From contig RSEF01000004.1 in the NCBI GenBank assembly GCA_003993805.1, forward strand, positions 68,969,076 through 69,033,075: a stretch of 64,000 nucleotides of DNA, read 5' to 3'. Of the stretch, positions 11,931 through 22,660 are shown piece by piece. Origin of the DNA: Himantopus leucocephalus. Its lineage: Eukaryota; Chordata; Aves; Charadriiformes; Recurvirostridae. The position numbers were made by a program, and so were the translations under genes. The notes beneath the pieces are model-generated. The model was not told the origin of the DNA, did no database searches, and saw only the letters and a list, made by a program, of their open reading frames with translations. The number at the start of each line of letters is the position of its first letter. Position 1 is the stretch's first letter.

Positions 11931-14286
11931 TCCTAACCACTTTGGCGATGGCATTATCTATGGTTAAAGTTCAAGTATAAAAATCTACCAAAACAGCTGT
12001 GTGGACCTGTTTTAAAATATTCCAGAGCTTGCCACCACACGGGCTTGTGTGGTTGGAGACTGGATTGAAATGGGGAGCAGTCCAGCTGAGGAAAGGGAAC
12101 AGGCAATATCAGAATAGTGTTTTATATTTTTGTATATCTGCAGAGATAAACAGAATTACATTTTAATGACTATCTGATCACAGGTTGTCAAACGTACCTC
12201 CTGAGAAGTCCATCTGCTGTGCTATTCTTATCCTTCTGCATGAGGATTCAAAACACAAAGTCACTATTGCACTGACACTGATTCATGCAACAAAATAAAA
12301 CAGCAGCTCTCATAACTATTGAATATTCTGGTGATTTCAACACACACCCAGCGTTGAACCCTCTACGTTAGCTGGTGGAACAACAGTCAATGTCTGGTAG
12401 AATCAGGAAGCTGGGGAGGTTTTTTTCAGTTTTCCTGGCAAGAATTTTGGAGGCAAATACACTGAAAAATCACATTTCTCTCTTATTTGGGCTTGATTTT
12501 ATGTATATCAGGTCTATAGTGGTAATGGATCGTTTGCAAGAGTCAGCCTTGCAAATAAATTGAAAAAGATAACGTGTTTCAAAATTATTTGAGGGAAAGT
12601 ACTGTTTATCAGATATTAAAAGCTGTTGTTTGATTACAAATGTGAATATCCCTGTAACTTTCTTAAAGTTTCTCAGTACCTGGAATTCCAGTTTGAATCT
12701 CCAGAGGATTCTAGCTGAAGAACTAATGGCAGAAGAACAAAGGGCATGCTGTATCTAAGTGAACAACTTAACCCACCTTTATTGATTTGCCTTCATAAAT
12801 AAAGGTCTCTATCTCACCTGAAGCTTTAATTTCAGAGTTTAAACCCTGTCCCTCTTGGAATATTAGGACAGTGACCTAGACCACAATTCTGGCTCTCCAG
12901 GTTGACATAGAAGACTTAAGATTCAGATTCTGAGCCATAATAGCACATGTTGTAATACAAAAAACAAGCCTGAAGGTCTGTGTATCTGTGTAGAGAGTTT
13001 TATGTTGACCATCAGGAACAGACTGGTGGTCCAGAAATCCTGCTGGATTCTTAACATCATTCTTAAAAGGACGCTAGCACGAACTCAATTTAGGTCACCA
13101 GCATAAGATACTAAAGTTTAGTAAGAGAAAAGATCCTCCTTTCTGTCACGTAGGTGTCCTGGGTGAAGAGGAAAGGACATAGATGAATGGTGGCAGAAAA
13201 ACTGTGCTTTAAGTTTAAATGCTAAATTTTAAAGTTTTATGACTGACAAATTTCTTTCCTTTATCTTAGCTTTGTAAAACATCCACCTGGAGATTAATTT
13301 AGGTAATCAACAAACCTATTAAAAATATTGCCCTTATCTGAATAACCCTTTTCACTACAATTAATTTTCCAACAGTTCCAGGTTTGTTAGTTCAGATGTG
13401 GGCAAGACTGATGGAACAGTTTTGGTGATAAATCCCTGCAGGACTCAGAAATGAATGTTTGTGAGTTTGGTCTTTTTTACTCACTGACCTTCTGGGGGCA
13501 ATTATGGAATTTTTGGATCTGACCTAGGATTTTTCTCTAGTGAAATCCAGTGGGGTACAAAACTACTGGAGATTTTAAGTGCCTTCACTCTGAACAGGCA
13601 GCCTCAGCACTGATAAACTCTCTGTCTCACAGGAAAGGAGACAATTTTTCAATTTTGTATTTACTGGTGTCTCACACCATTTCTATGTCATTAAAATTAG
13701 TAAGAAAACTATGGTAATACAATTATGGCATAATTGCAGTCAAATTTCATGTTGGAAGAGATATTTTCTTCACTAGACACAACACAAACAGATTTTAGGG
13801 TCAATTGTGGGGTTTTTTGTTATACTGCTGGCCACAAAACTCTGCAGTTGTTTTTCTTCCAAACACACAACACTCCAGTGCATGCTCTGAGTCTTCTCAC
13901 TTTGTTTTCCCATTCTGATTAATAGTCAGGAATAGACAGGAAATGAATGAAGAGTGAATATGAAGGAAATCTACAAGTCCATGAATAGTGTAGAGGAAGT
14001 GAAGAGGGAACAACCCTTCACTCTTCAGCATAAGACAAGCTACAGGGCACTCAAGAACAAATAAATAAATGGAAATATGTTTTTATCACCCAACACCCAC
14101 ACTTCATAGTGAACCTCATTGCCACAGAACTTTGTGGAAGATGAACGGCTATGGTTTGAGGAACCCACAATTTATTGTCATTTAGACAACTATTCTCTCA
14201 CCCCATGACCCCATCCCATCCCCTCTGTTGAATATAAACAGAGTTAATAGAATAAGACTAAATAATTAACATTAATAACACTAAAG
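11931..14286. other. intergenic stretch, no gene recognised
   Basis: AT-rich sequence without supportable exons, RNA genes or clear repeats up to the assembly gap. Confidence 0.5.
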
Positions 14287-15286
14287 NNNNNNNNNNNNNN
14301 NNNNNNNNNNNNNNNNNNNNNNNNNNNNNNNNNNNNNNNNNNNNNNNNNNNNNNNNNNNNNNNNNNNNNNNNNNNNNNNNNNNNNNNNNNNNNNNNNNNN
14401 NNNNNNNNNNNNNNNNNNNNNNNNNNNNNNNNNNNNNNNNNNNNNNNNNNNNNNNNNNNNNNNNNNNNNNNNNNNNNNNNNNNNNNNNNNNNNNNNNNNN
14501 NNNNNNNNNNNNNNNNNNNNNNNNNNNNNNNNNNNNNNNNNNNNNNNNNNNNNNNNNNNNNNNNNNNNNNNNNNNNNNNNNNNNNNNNNNNNNNNNNNNN
14601 NNNNNNNNNNNNNNNNNNNNNNNNNNNNNNNNNNNNNNNNNNNNNNNNNNNNNNNNNNNNNNNNNNNNNNNNNNNNNNNNNNNNNNNNNNNNNNNNNNNN
14701 NNNNNNNNNNNNNNNNNNNNNNNNNNNNNNNNNNNNNNNNNNNNNNNNNNNNNNNNNNNNNNNNNNNNNNNNNNNNNNNNNNNNNNNNNNNNNNNNNNNN
14801 NNNNNNNNNNNNNNNNNNNNNNNNNNNNNNNNNNNNNNNNNNNNNNNNNNNNNNNNNNNNNNNNNNNNNNNNNNNNNNNNNNNNNNNNNNNNNNNNNNNN
14901 NNNNNNNNNNNNNNNNNNNNNNNNNNNNNNNNNNNNNNNNNNNNNNNNNNNNNNNNNNNNNNNNNNNNNNNNNNNNNNNNNNNNNNNNNNNNNNNNNNNN
15001 NNNNNNNNNNNNNNNNNNNNNNNNNNNNNNNNNNNNNNNNNNNNNNNNNNNNNNNNNNNNNNNNNNNNNNNNNNNNNNNNNNNNNNNNNNNNNNNNNNNN
15101 NNNNNNNNNNNNNNNNNNNNNNNNNNNNNNNNNNNNNNNNNNNNNNNNNNNNNNNNNNNNNNNNNNNNNNNNNNNNNNNNNNNNNNNNNNNNNNNNNNNN
15201 NNNNNNNNNNNNNNNNNNNNNNNNNNNNNNNNNNNNNNNNNNNNNNNNNNNNNNNNNNNNNNNNNNNNNNNNNNNNNNNNNNNNNN
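14287..15286. other. assembly gap, exactly 1000 N
   Basis: A run of exactly 1000 N, a round placeholder length, so the true gap size is unknown. The right flank is CR1-like, suggesting a repeat prevented assembly. Long 'open frames' across it are artefacts. Confidence 0.99.
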
Positions 15287-15355
15287 CCCTCTGAGCTCTG
15301 CCATTCAGCCAGTTCTCAATCCACCTCATGACTAAAAATCTCTGTATGTCCATGT
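15287..15355 (-). mobile_element. CR1 LINE remnant at gap edge, minus orientation
   Basis: Translated on the minus strand this gives VMRWIENWLNGRAQR, matching the avian CR1 reverse-transcriptase block with the W...NWL.GR.QR pattern. The rest of the element would lie inside the 1000-N gap. The left flank of the gap shows no CR1 3' end, so the element probably ends within the gap. Confidence 0.65.
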
Positions 15356-17494
15356 TTTCATAGATAGCAGCCTTTCCAAAAATAAGTGTATATTTTTTTA
15401 TACTCTAACTTAAGAATTACATGGTATATTTACAAGAAAATCTGGTTAAGTAGTTGCTATAATTGACAATGTGCCAGTTACCAGAATACTATTATATCTT
15501 CCTATTGTAAGTGTATTCCGCAAATAAAAGCATTGCGTAAGATCTTCACACACATAATGCTGTGGGTGGGTTTGCATAGCTGACTGACACGTTAAATGGC
15601 TTCCAACGTTCCAGGGCAGACTACTGATTAAAGCGAGTACAACTCTATCTACTTGACTGGAGTTACTTGAGATTATTCAATGGTTCACTTAACTATATTT
15701 ACATAAGAGGTGGCCCACATATTCAAGAGAATAAAATGATCAAAAAGCTACACTGGATTTAGGCAACGGTTTGGACTGCTGTAAAAAATTATATCCACTT
15801 TTGAAAGTTAAATATAGTTATTAGCTGTTAATAATTTACATTTATTTGGAGACACATCAAAAAACAGAGTATGTCGCACTTACTTCTGCATTAATAGATT
15901 CTCAAGGTTCCTTCTTACTAAAGTAATTTTGCATTTCAGGATTCTTTTGGAATAATCGATACCAGTTTAACATGAGTCCTACTTAGTCAAATGACAACAA
16001 CTCTCTTTTGTGGACTGCCTCATTTATATACAAAAGCTTGCACCGAAGTATTAAAATAGCTCCAAAACAAGACCAAATTAAAGTGACATGCTCCTGGCAG
16101 TACAAATCCCTAAAGTTCATGAGATGTTGATGACGGACTTCCTTGATGCTATTCTGGTTATTCACAGGGAAGCGCATGAAACATGCTGAAACAGACCCTC
16201 ATTATCATGCATGGTAAGATCAGCAAATTCAACATATTTAGACATTACTTTATCACACTCCAAATATAGCAACCCCATGCACAGAATTCTTATTAGAAAT
16301 ATAAAATGAGCACTCCCTCCCATCTTTTTCAATAGACAGTAGCAAAGACTATTACTAGATAGATGGAACACATCAGAGAAGTGAAAGTTCTAACAAACAT
16401 CTAGATCTGCACACATGTCCTTTCCAGAATATAGAAAAATGGTGGATTTGGTGAAGGACCACAGTAATTTTTTAAAAAATCATCACAAGTTCCATGCTTG
16501 TGTTTGTCTTCCATTCATTAACCCCAAGATCGTAACAAACATGAATTAAGCTATGTTGTGAGGAAATGTATATGGCAGACAAGTGACTTGCTCAAGATCT
16601 CCATGCGAGAGCCAGGAAAATAACACGGTCCATAATGTTCTGCCTTACAAGAACAGCTTACGTACCCTGCCTTCTCCTGACTGCCTCCTTTACACATGAA
16701 GCTTCCTGCTGGCCTCAGTTTTCCTTTTGTTCTCTCCAAAGACATCCTTCTCCTATATGCTACTTTATACAAACTATGTAATTGCTTTGCAAATGTGCAC
16801 CAACTAATCTCTCTTCCTCAGTAATTATCAATTTAGTGTTGTTATCCATCTGTACCAACCATAATCAAAAGTATAACTGAAACCACTTAACACCAAATCT
16901 CTACTACCCCTCTTATCATCAGAAAAAAAAGGAACCACAAAAGCAATTTCATTAAAAATGTGAGAGAAAGATTTACATTAAAAAGTTATTTAAAACACTT
17001 CACAGTCACTTTAATTTAAATCTTTGCATATATATACATGTAGTCATTGGACAGGCCAGGTCATCGTACTTCACTCAGTACTTCTATACTTGCAAAACCT
17101 TCTGTATCAGGAAAGCAAATACCTATTTCAAAAACATTATTGTCAGAGGATGAAATGCAGTATATCATAAAAATAATCCACCCTCTGCAGCTACAGTGGA
17201 ATTCCTTATGATAACTTTTTAATAAAAAGTCAACACATAGTAGATTATGAACGTAAAGCCATGTAATCATTAAGAATTTTTTATTTTTCTGGATTGGATG
17301 TTCACTATCAAACTGCACAGTGGCTATAAAATGACCTACAACTTTGTCAGATTTTTTTCCATTTAAAGAAATATGAACACATATGAAAATAAAAGTTAGG
17401 TGGCTTTGAAGAATTCACTGCAGCTTTTATACACTAACTATTTTAACGCTGATATGTTTTCAACATAACTGAAGCCATATAGTGTAGAGCAAGC
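15356..17494. other. intergenic stretch, no gene recognised
   Basis: Open frames of 60-85 codons on the minus strand (for example 17061-17318) have no recognisable domains. Nothing else was seen. Confidence 0.5.
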
Positions 17495-18006
17495 AGTTAT
17501 CCAGCTCTGGAGCCCCCAGCAAAAGAAGGACATGGACCTGTTGAAGCAAGTCCAGCAGAGTGCCATGAAGATGATCAGAGGGCTGGAGCACCTCTGCGAT
17601 GAAGGCAGGCTGAGATAATTGGGATTGTTCAGCCTGCAGAAGAGAATGCTGTGGGAGACCTTAAAGGGGGCCCACAGGAAAGATGAAGAGGGAGTGTATC
17701 TTTATCAGCGAGTGTAGGGACAGGACAAGGGGTAACGGTTTTGAAGTGAAAGAGGGGAGATTTAGATTAGCTATTGGGAAGAAATTCTTTACTGTGAGGG
17801 TGGTGAGACACTGGCACAGGTTGCCCAGAGAAGCAAAGTGGAGGCCCCATCCCTGGAGGTGTTCAGGGCCAGGCTGAATGGGCCTGGTCTAGTGAGCAAC
17901 CTGGTCTAGTGGGAGGTGTCCCTGCTGATGACAGGGGGGTTGGAACTAGATGATCTTGAAGGTCCCTTCCAACCCAAACCACTCCATGGTTCTATGATTC
18001 TATGAA
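17495..18006 (+). mobile_element. CR1 LINE 3' fragment, plus orientation
   Basis: Reads 'ctctggagcccccagcaaaa' near 17504, then the CR1 blocks 'gaaggacatggacctgttg', 'agagggctggagcacctctg' and 'ggttgcccagagaagcaaag', and ends with a TTCTATGATTCTATGA tail at about 17990-18005. It is a 5'-truncated copy of about 510 bases with broken frames, in a young-looking subfamily judging by how well the 3' end is preserved. Confidence 0.93.
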
Positions 18007-21000
18007 TATGCAGGAATGACTGCTATCAGATACATTTTCATTTTCAACTACAAAAGAAAAAAGTAGAAAGTATCTCCAACTTTTTGCTCTTAGAATGAAC
18101 TCTCAAATAGTTGTACAGTATCTTTCATTCTCTACACTCAGAACCAAGGAAAATAAATTAAAAAAAAAAATATTTAATTGCAAAATGGAGAAAAAAAATG
18201 GGGCTAGGCAGAGAGGCATGACAATTCTTAGTTCCAAACTTTTCTTTATAACATGTGGTGGGGTTGCTTATTTCTTTCATATTCTTGTCCTTTGATTCAA
18301 TTCAGAGAGAGAAATTTATGTGGTATTTCTAAACTATGTAATCATTTTATCTTTCTTCTGCTCAATTTTTAATTTTGTTTGTTTGTTTCAGTGTAGCACA
18401 TATTTAGATTGTGAATTCATAAATCTAAATAAATTGGAAGTGGCTAGACAACATCATGATATAGGATTATCACCCAAGGTATGATGAATTAAAGGTTGTT
18501 CCTACTCACTTTTCTGAGGAATTTGCAGATATGCCAGTTTAACTCAAATCTGCCATTTCAGAACAACTGAAGTATTTTGTTTCTTCTTGGATTGCTTTTG
18601 TTAGCCAAAGAATAAACTGAAGATGTCACTGGGCTGGAAATGGAAAAAAAAAATTAAATTGATGAGACTACCTAACTAAGAGTACAGTGTATCAAATATA
18701 ATGTTGAACTAAACAACAAACAGAGACACCCAGATTAAGCACTGTATTTGTAGGTTGGTTGTGAAACTGGATCTTAATTTCTTAAGACTGAAATAGTACT
18801 TATGACCTTGCTAGCTTCTGTGCTATAGAGACCTCTTTTAAAATGGTTTTCAAAATAGGCTTTAATGGAGCCTGACTTCAAAGGGGACAATGAGAAAAAT
18901 GTGGTCCTAGGGCTTCTAGGCAGGGCAGCAGTGGTGCTCCTGATGTGTTTTGGTTATGTGAAATAAGCATGCTTAATAAAACAAGACTGGTTATGCCCCG
19001 TGGCTCCATCCCATCACTTTATAGCACCAGGTTTGATACTAGTCACTAATATTTCACTAGAATGCAATACCTTGAGTGCATGTAACAGAAAGTATTACAG
19101 ACTGGTGAGATAATAGCCATATCGAGAGGATTACTTTCCCCACCCCTACAGATGAGGGGACGGTTTGCAACAGGGATCCTGTCCACTCTTCAGATGAGAT
19201 TCAGGTGCTTTTCCAGGGTCTGACCAGGTTAGCTCTGACCAGGTCTGACCTATCTCCCAATTACTCTTCTTTCCTTTATTGCTTCTGATGGCTATTATGC
19301 TTGAGTGGATCATCAAAAATTGCTTTCTTCTTTGCTGGTAGTGAACTGGCTAATCCTTGATCAGCCTAACACTTGGCTTTGGGGTCTTAAATGCCCGTGC
19401 CTCTGCCCTACACCTGCTTAATTAATTATCAGACCCCATATGAATAAGTGGACACTTTATCTTGCTGTATAAATCAACTCAAAACTCTTCATTAATGCCT
19501 TAAAATATCTTTCCAATCTAATGTTACAAAAAGAAAGAAAAACTACCTTCAGTATAGTAGCCTGATAGTCACTGTGTATCCATATTATGGTAGACTAATC
19601 ATTTTTGGGCAGTTTGATCTTTGCAGCAAAAACATTTTTGTCACAAAATCTGAAAAAAACCCAGACAATTACTATTTCAATGGAATGCCCTATTAATGCC
19701 TTTGTTTCAGGGCCTTTAAAAATCTCACTCCCCATTTACTCTTCACATCTCCTCTGTCTCAGTAAAACTTTAATCCTTCACCACTTCTTGTCTCTAGTCC
19801 TTGCATGCCTGTATTTTGTTTGCTTTCTTTCCTTTCACTCTGGAATAATAAAGTAAAATTAACAAGATACAGCCAGCAGATGCACAAGGAAAAATTCATC
19901 ACATGTCTCTGACATAGCTTTCAATCCTAATTAAATTGGGCTATCTCAAAGATAATCCATTCAGTTTCTGTGAGGGTGCATTCATTAGCATGTCTGCTGA
20001 TGGAAGCACTTACAACAGAGATCTTTGTAGGAGGAATTAGTTACTGTCAATCTAGAGGCTCATTAGCGTTGATATAGGTCTTCCCCCAAAAGATTTTTTT
20101 TTTAATTACCAAGACATTCTTTAAGCCATATTAGTTTTGGCTCACAGTCACTCCCAAATCCTGAGAGTCTATTTTATAACAGTAGTGGAGAACCACCTAC
20201 TGGAAATAATGCTTCTTGCAGTGCAATCCATGATTCCTTAATGCTTTTTGTACCTTTTTTTCAGTCCCCATCCCCAATGAAAAATGGCTCGGAGGAGCTG
20301 GTACTGTTTTATTTCTTTGGAGCACTGTTTTGGTTTTGGTTTTTCTTTTAAAGAACAGGCTTGCAGCCAATTCCAGAAGAGGGACAACAAATAAGAAGAG
20401 AAAAATCATCCCATAAATGTCAAGAAGGAATCAGCGCAATGATGCTGTAAGCTCCTATGAGCTTACTACCAATATATGATATCCTGTGGTAAGGAAAATA
20501 TGCAGTTATGACATATAGGGGACTACAGTAAAGATAAAACATACTAAAAGCTATTTCATTTATTGATTTTCCTTAACAGTGTATTATATTTTTAGGTAAG
20601 ATTTTTTTTTTCCTGCAGGAAACAACAGGAATGAGGTAACTGTATTTTAAGAATAAACTACAGCAACAAAAGCAATGATAGTCATTGTATTAAGACACTA
20701 ATTTCTCTTAAATTCTGCCTCCACCTGCTGGGCAGTGGGAGCTATGCCACTGTGACAATATAAAGTGTCTTGCCAACAGCAACACTGCCAATGTTGTGCT
20801 GAATATCCAGACATGGTACCCGAGGCTAGGATAAAAAGGATATTGCTAAAAAGAATAATTTAAAAAAGCTGGTGAATTAACTTAGCTGCAGAATTGCAAT
20901 CCAGATAAATAATATATATTCATTACATAAAGGGCTTCCATCCAGTTGTTGCTGACTCCTTTTAAAGTGATTTCAGTTATGGATATACAGTCACACAGCC

Positions 21001-21840
21001 CATCGTAGAAATGGGAGGAAAATGCTGCTGTAATAGGCAGTCTTATGCTCACCTCTTCCAAGCACTATGTATTGTCCAGAACTATTCCTTTAAAACGGGG
21101 GCACCTGCTAGAGAAAACAATGATATTTCTATTGAAAAAATGTTATTTCATAGTTTTTCCAATCATTTAGCTCCTTTTCTAAATTACAGATAGATTCACA
21201 TGTCATTGAAAAGGATTCACACGTCATTTATTTTTTGGTGGAGCAAAATACATTGGTATAAGTACTAATAAGGGAGAGATGGGGGGGGGGGGTTACCTAC
21301 ATTTCCATGTTGCCCTGGTAGAATGTTTCTCACCCAGGATGAATTCTGAAAACAAGGGGCAATCCCCTCAAATGAAAGAGATACGAATACTGTCAGTTTT
21401 ACTGAAACAGAAATCAAACATCCTGAGTATATTATGCAAGTCCGAACCCCTGAGGACTAACAAGAACTTCTGCTAAAGAGAAGTTTATCTGCCTGGAACA
21501 ACCCGGTGATTGGAGCCTAACAGTAAAGCACAGCACGACTATTACCCACAACTATTTTTTAAAATGCCAAATCCTTCTATGTTTTCCTATATTTTTGTTT
21601 TCCAAAGGAAAGTTTTAAGAATTGTTATCTGTAGAGTGCAAGCAAGTAGCAAAACACGAATAACGGCACTGCAGAAAGAGAAGGAAAAAAGGTAGAACGG
21701 ACTACGTTGATTTCCACCTTCTCACCGCTGCATTTTCAGCTGCAACTTCTTACAGGAGACCAAAAGCAGACAGACCGAAGCAGACTCTGCAAGTCGATGC
21801 TGCTCCAAATGAGGACAGGATCTGATCCTCGTCCACGCTC
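18007..21840. other. intergenic stretch upstream of the CpG island
   Basis: AT-rich, no exon or RNA gene supported. It contains short TCTGACCAGG-like direct repeats at about 19219-19250, a T-rich tract at about 20093-20105, and a run of 12 G at 21281-21292. Confidence 0.5.
21281..21292 (+). repeat. G12 homopolymer
   Basis: Twelve consecutive G in an otherwise AT-rich stretch about 650 bases upstream of the CpG island. The length may be inexact in a draft assembly. Confidence 0.85.
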
Positions 21841-22018
21841 AGGGTTCTGACGTGATTTTACTAGTCTTCCAGTCAGGTAACGTCATTTATTAGAGCTCAC
21901 CATCGTTTTCGTATTTTATTTTACGACCAAAACGAGCGCGAGGCTTCGCAGCCCGCCTCAGGCCGGCGGCGAACAGGCGCTAACCCTGTCAGGGGTCTGG
22001 GCGGTGCCCCGCCTGGAA

Positions 22019-22045
22019 AACTACCGTTCCCAGAAGGCACTGCGC
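22019..22045 (+). promoter_or_regulatory. ZNF143 (SBS-type) motif, plus orientation
   Basis: The 27 bases follow the long ZNF143 consensus: ACTAC, a short variable gap, TTCCCAGAAGGC, and a closing ACTGCGC. ZNF143 binds such sites in promoters of broadly expressed genes. Confidence 0.75.
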
Positions 22046-22074
22046 CCCGGGCGGGCCGGCGCCAGCCCTCTCCT

Positions 22075-22101
22075 CCCGCAGTGCACACTGGGATTTGGAG
22101 T
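22075..22101 (-). promoter_or_regulatory. ZNF143 (SBS-type) motif, minus orientation
   Basis: The reverse complement reads ACTCCAAATCCCAGTGTGC followed by ACTGCGGG, again the long ZNF143 consensus with one change in the ACTAC block. It faces the first copy, with 29 bases between them. Confidence 0.7.
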
Positions 22102-22168
22102 TTCGGCCACACCCTCCTCGCCCGCCGCGGCGGCGCGCAGAGAAGGGCGGGAAGGGCCGGGGCGGGCG

Positions 22169-22178
22169 GCGCATGCGC
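22169..22178. promoter_or_regulatory. NRF1 site
   Basis: GCGCATGCGC, a perfect match to the palindromic NRF1 consensus, a few bases downstream of a GC box. Confidence 0.8.
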
Positions 22179-22206
22179 AACGCGGAAGGGCATCGGCCGG
22201 ACGGAG

Positions 22207-22219
22207 GTTACTAGGTAAC
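22207..22219. promoter_or_regulatory. RFX-type X-box
   Basis: GTTACTAGGTAAC fits the X-box rule RYYNYY, spacer, RRNRAC, with a one-base spacer and nearly perfect dyad symmetry. RFX factors use such sites to drive cilium and centrosome genes, in line with PCM1's role. Binding is inferred. Confidence 0.65.
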
Positions 22220-22229
22220 GGTGTGTATC

Positions 22230-22450
22230 CGTCCGCTGGGGGCCGCCTCCCGCACCCCTCGAGGAGCGGCGGGCAAGATGGCGGCGGCCGTTGAGGGAGG
22301 GCTGTGAGTCCCTCCTCTGCCAGTGCTGTTCCGCTGACTTGAGCGAAGGGAGGCCGCTGCTTTTCTCCGCTGCCGGAAGGCGAAACCCTCGGCCGGGCGG
22401 CCCGGGCCCCGCGGGTAGCGAACGGCGGTGGAGGAGAAACCAGGCCTGAG
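22230..22450 (+). other. PCM1: candidate noncoding exon 1 (5' UTR) of PCM1
   Basis: The coding start lies in an exon with its own acceptor at 26367, so at least one upstream noncoding exon is needed. The YY1 motif places the start in this area. Two donors are plausible: GCT|GTGAGT after 22303 and GAG|GTGACC after 22450. The start coordinate is a guess, and which donor is used cannot be told. The intron to exon 2 (up to 26367) holds nothing recognised beyond the rest of the CpG island. Confidence 0.4.
22274..22285 (+). promoter_or_regulatory. YY1 site near the transcription start
   Basis: CAAGATGGCGGC is the strong YY1 motif. In CpG promoters it typically sits just downstream of the start site in this orientation, which supports plus-strand transcription beginning just upstream of 22274. 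The ATG inside it opens only a short frame. Confidence 0.75.
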
Positions 22451-22630
22451 GTGACCTCCCCTCCACCTCGGGGTGAGCCGCTCTCCTCTCCCGCGGCGGG
22501 CTGTCCCCCTTCTCCCGCGGGTAGGGAGAGGCGGGGGCCGCCGCTGGTGGGGCAAGGCCGCCGGGCCCGGCTTTCGCGCCTTTGCGGGCCCGTGTGGGTG
22601 GGAGCCCGGCCGGTGAGGAGAGAGGGGTCC

Positions 22631-22660
22631 GGGGCGGCGGGAGCGGGGGGCCGGGCCGGG
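22631..22660 (+). other. G-quadruplex-capable G-run cluster
   Basis: Five G-runs of at least three (22631-22634, 22639-22641, 22645-22650, 22653-22655, 22658-22660) are separated by loops of 2-4 bases, satisfying the usual quadruplex pattern on the plus strand, downstream of the likely start. Formation is not shown. Confidence 0.6.

Noticed and set aside
14244..15353. Minus-strand open frames of 348 and 369 codons
   Set aside because: They consist almost entirely of the 1000 N; only the CR1-like end is real sequence.
17061..17318. 85-codon minus-strand frame that might be a terminal exon
   Set aside because: Hydrophobic, AT-driven composition, no clear acceptor in frame, and no partner exon.
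1..21840. FGL1 exons expected from mammalian gene order
   Set aside because: No fibrinogen-domain peptide was found on either strand, so FGL1, if present, lies outside the window or in the gap.
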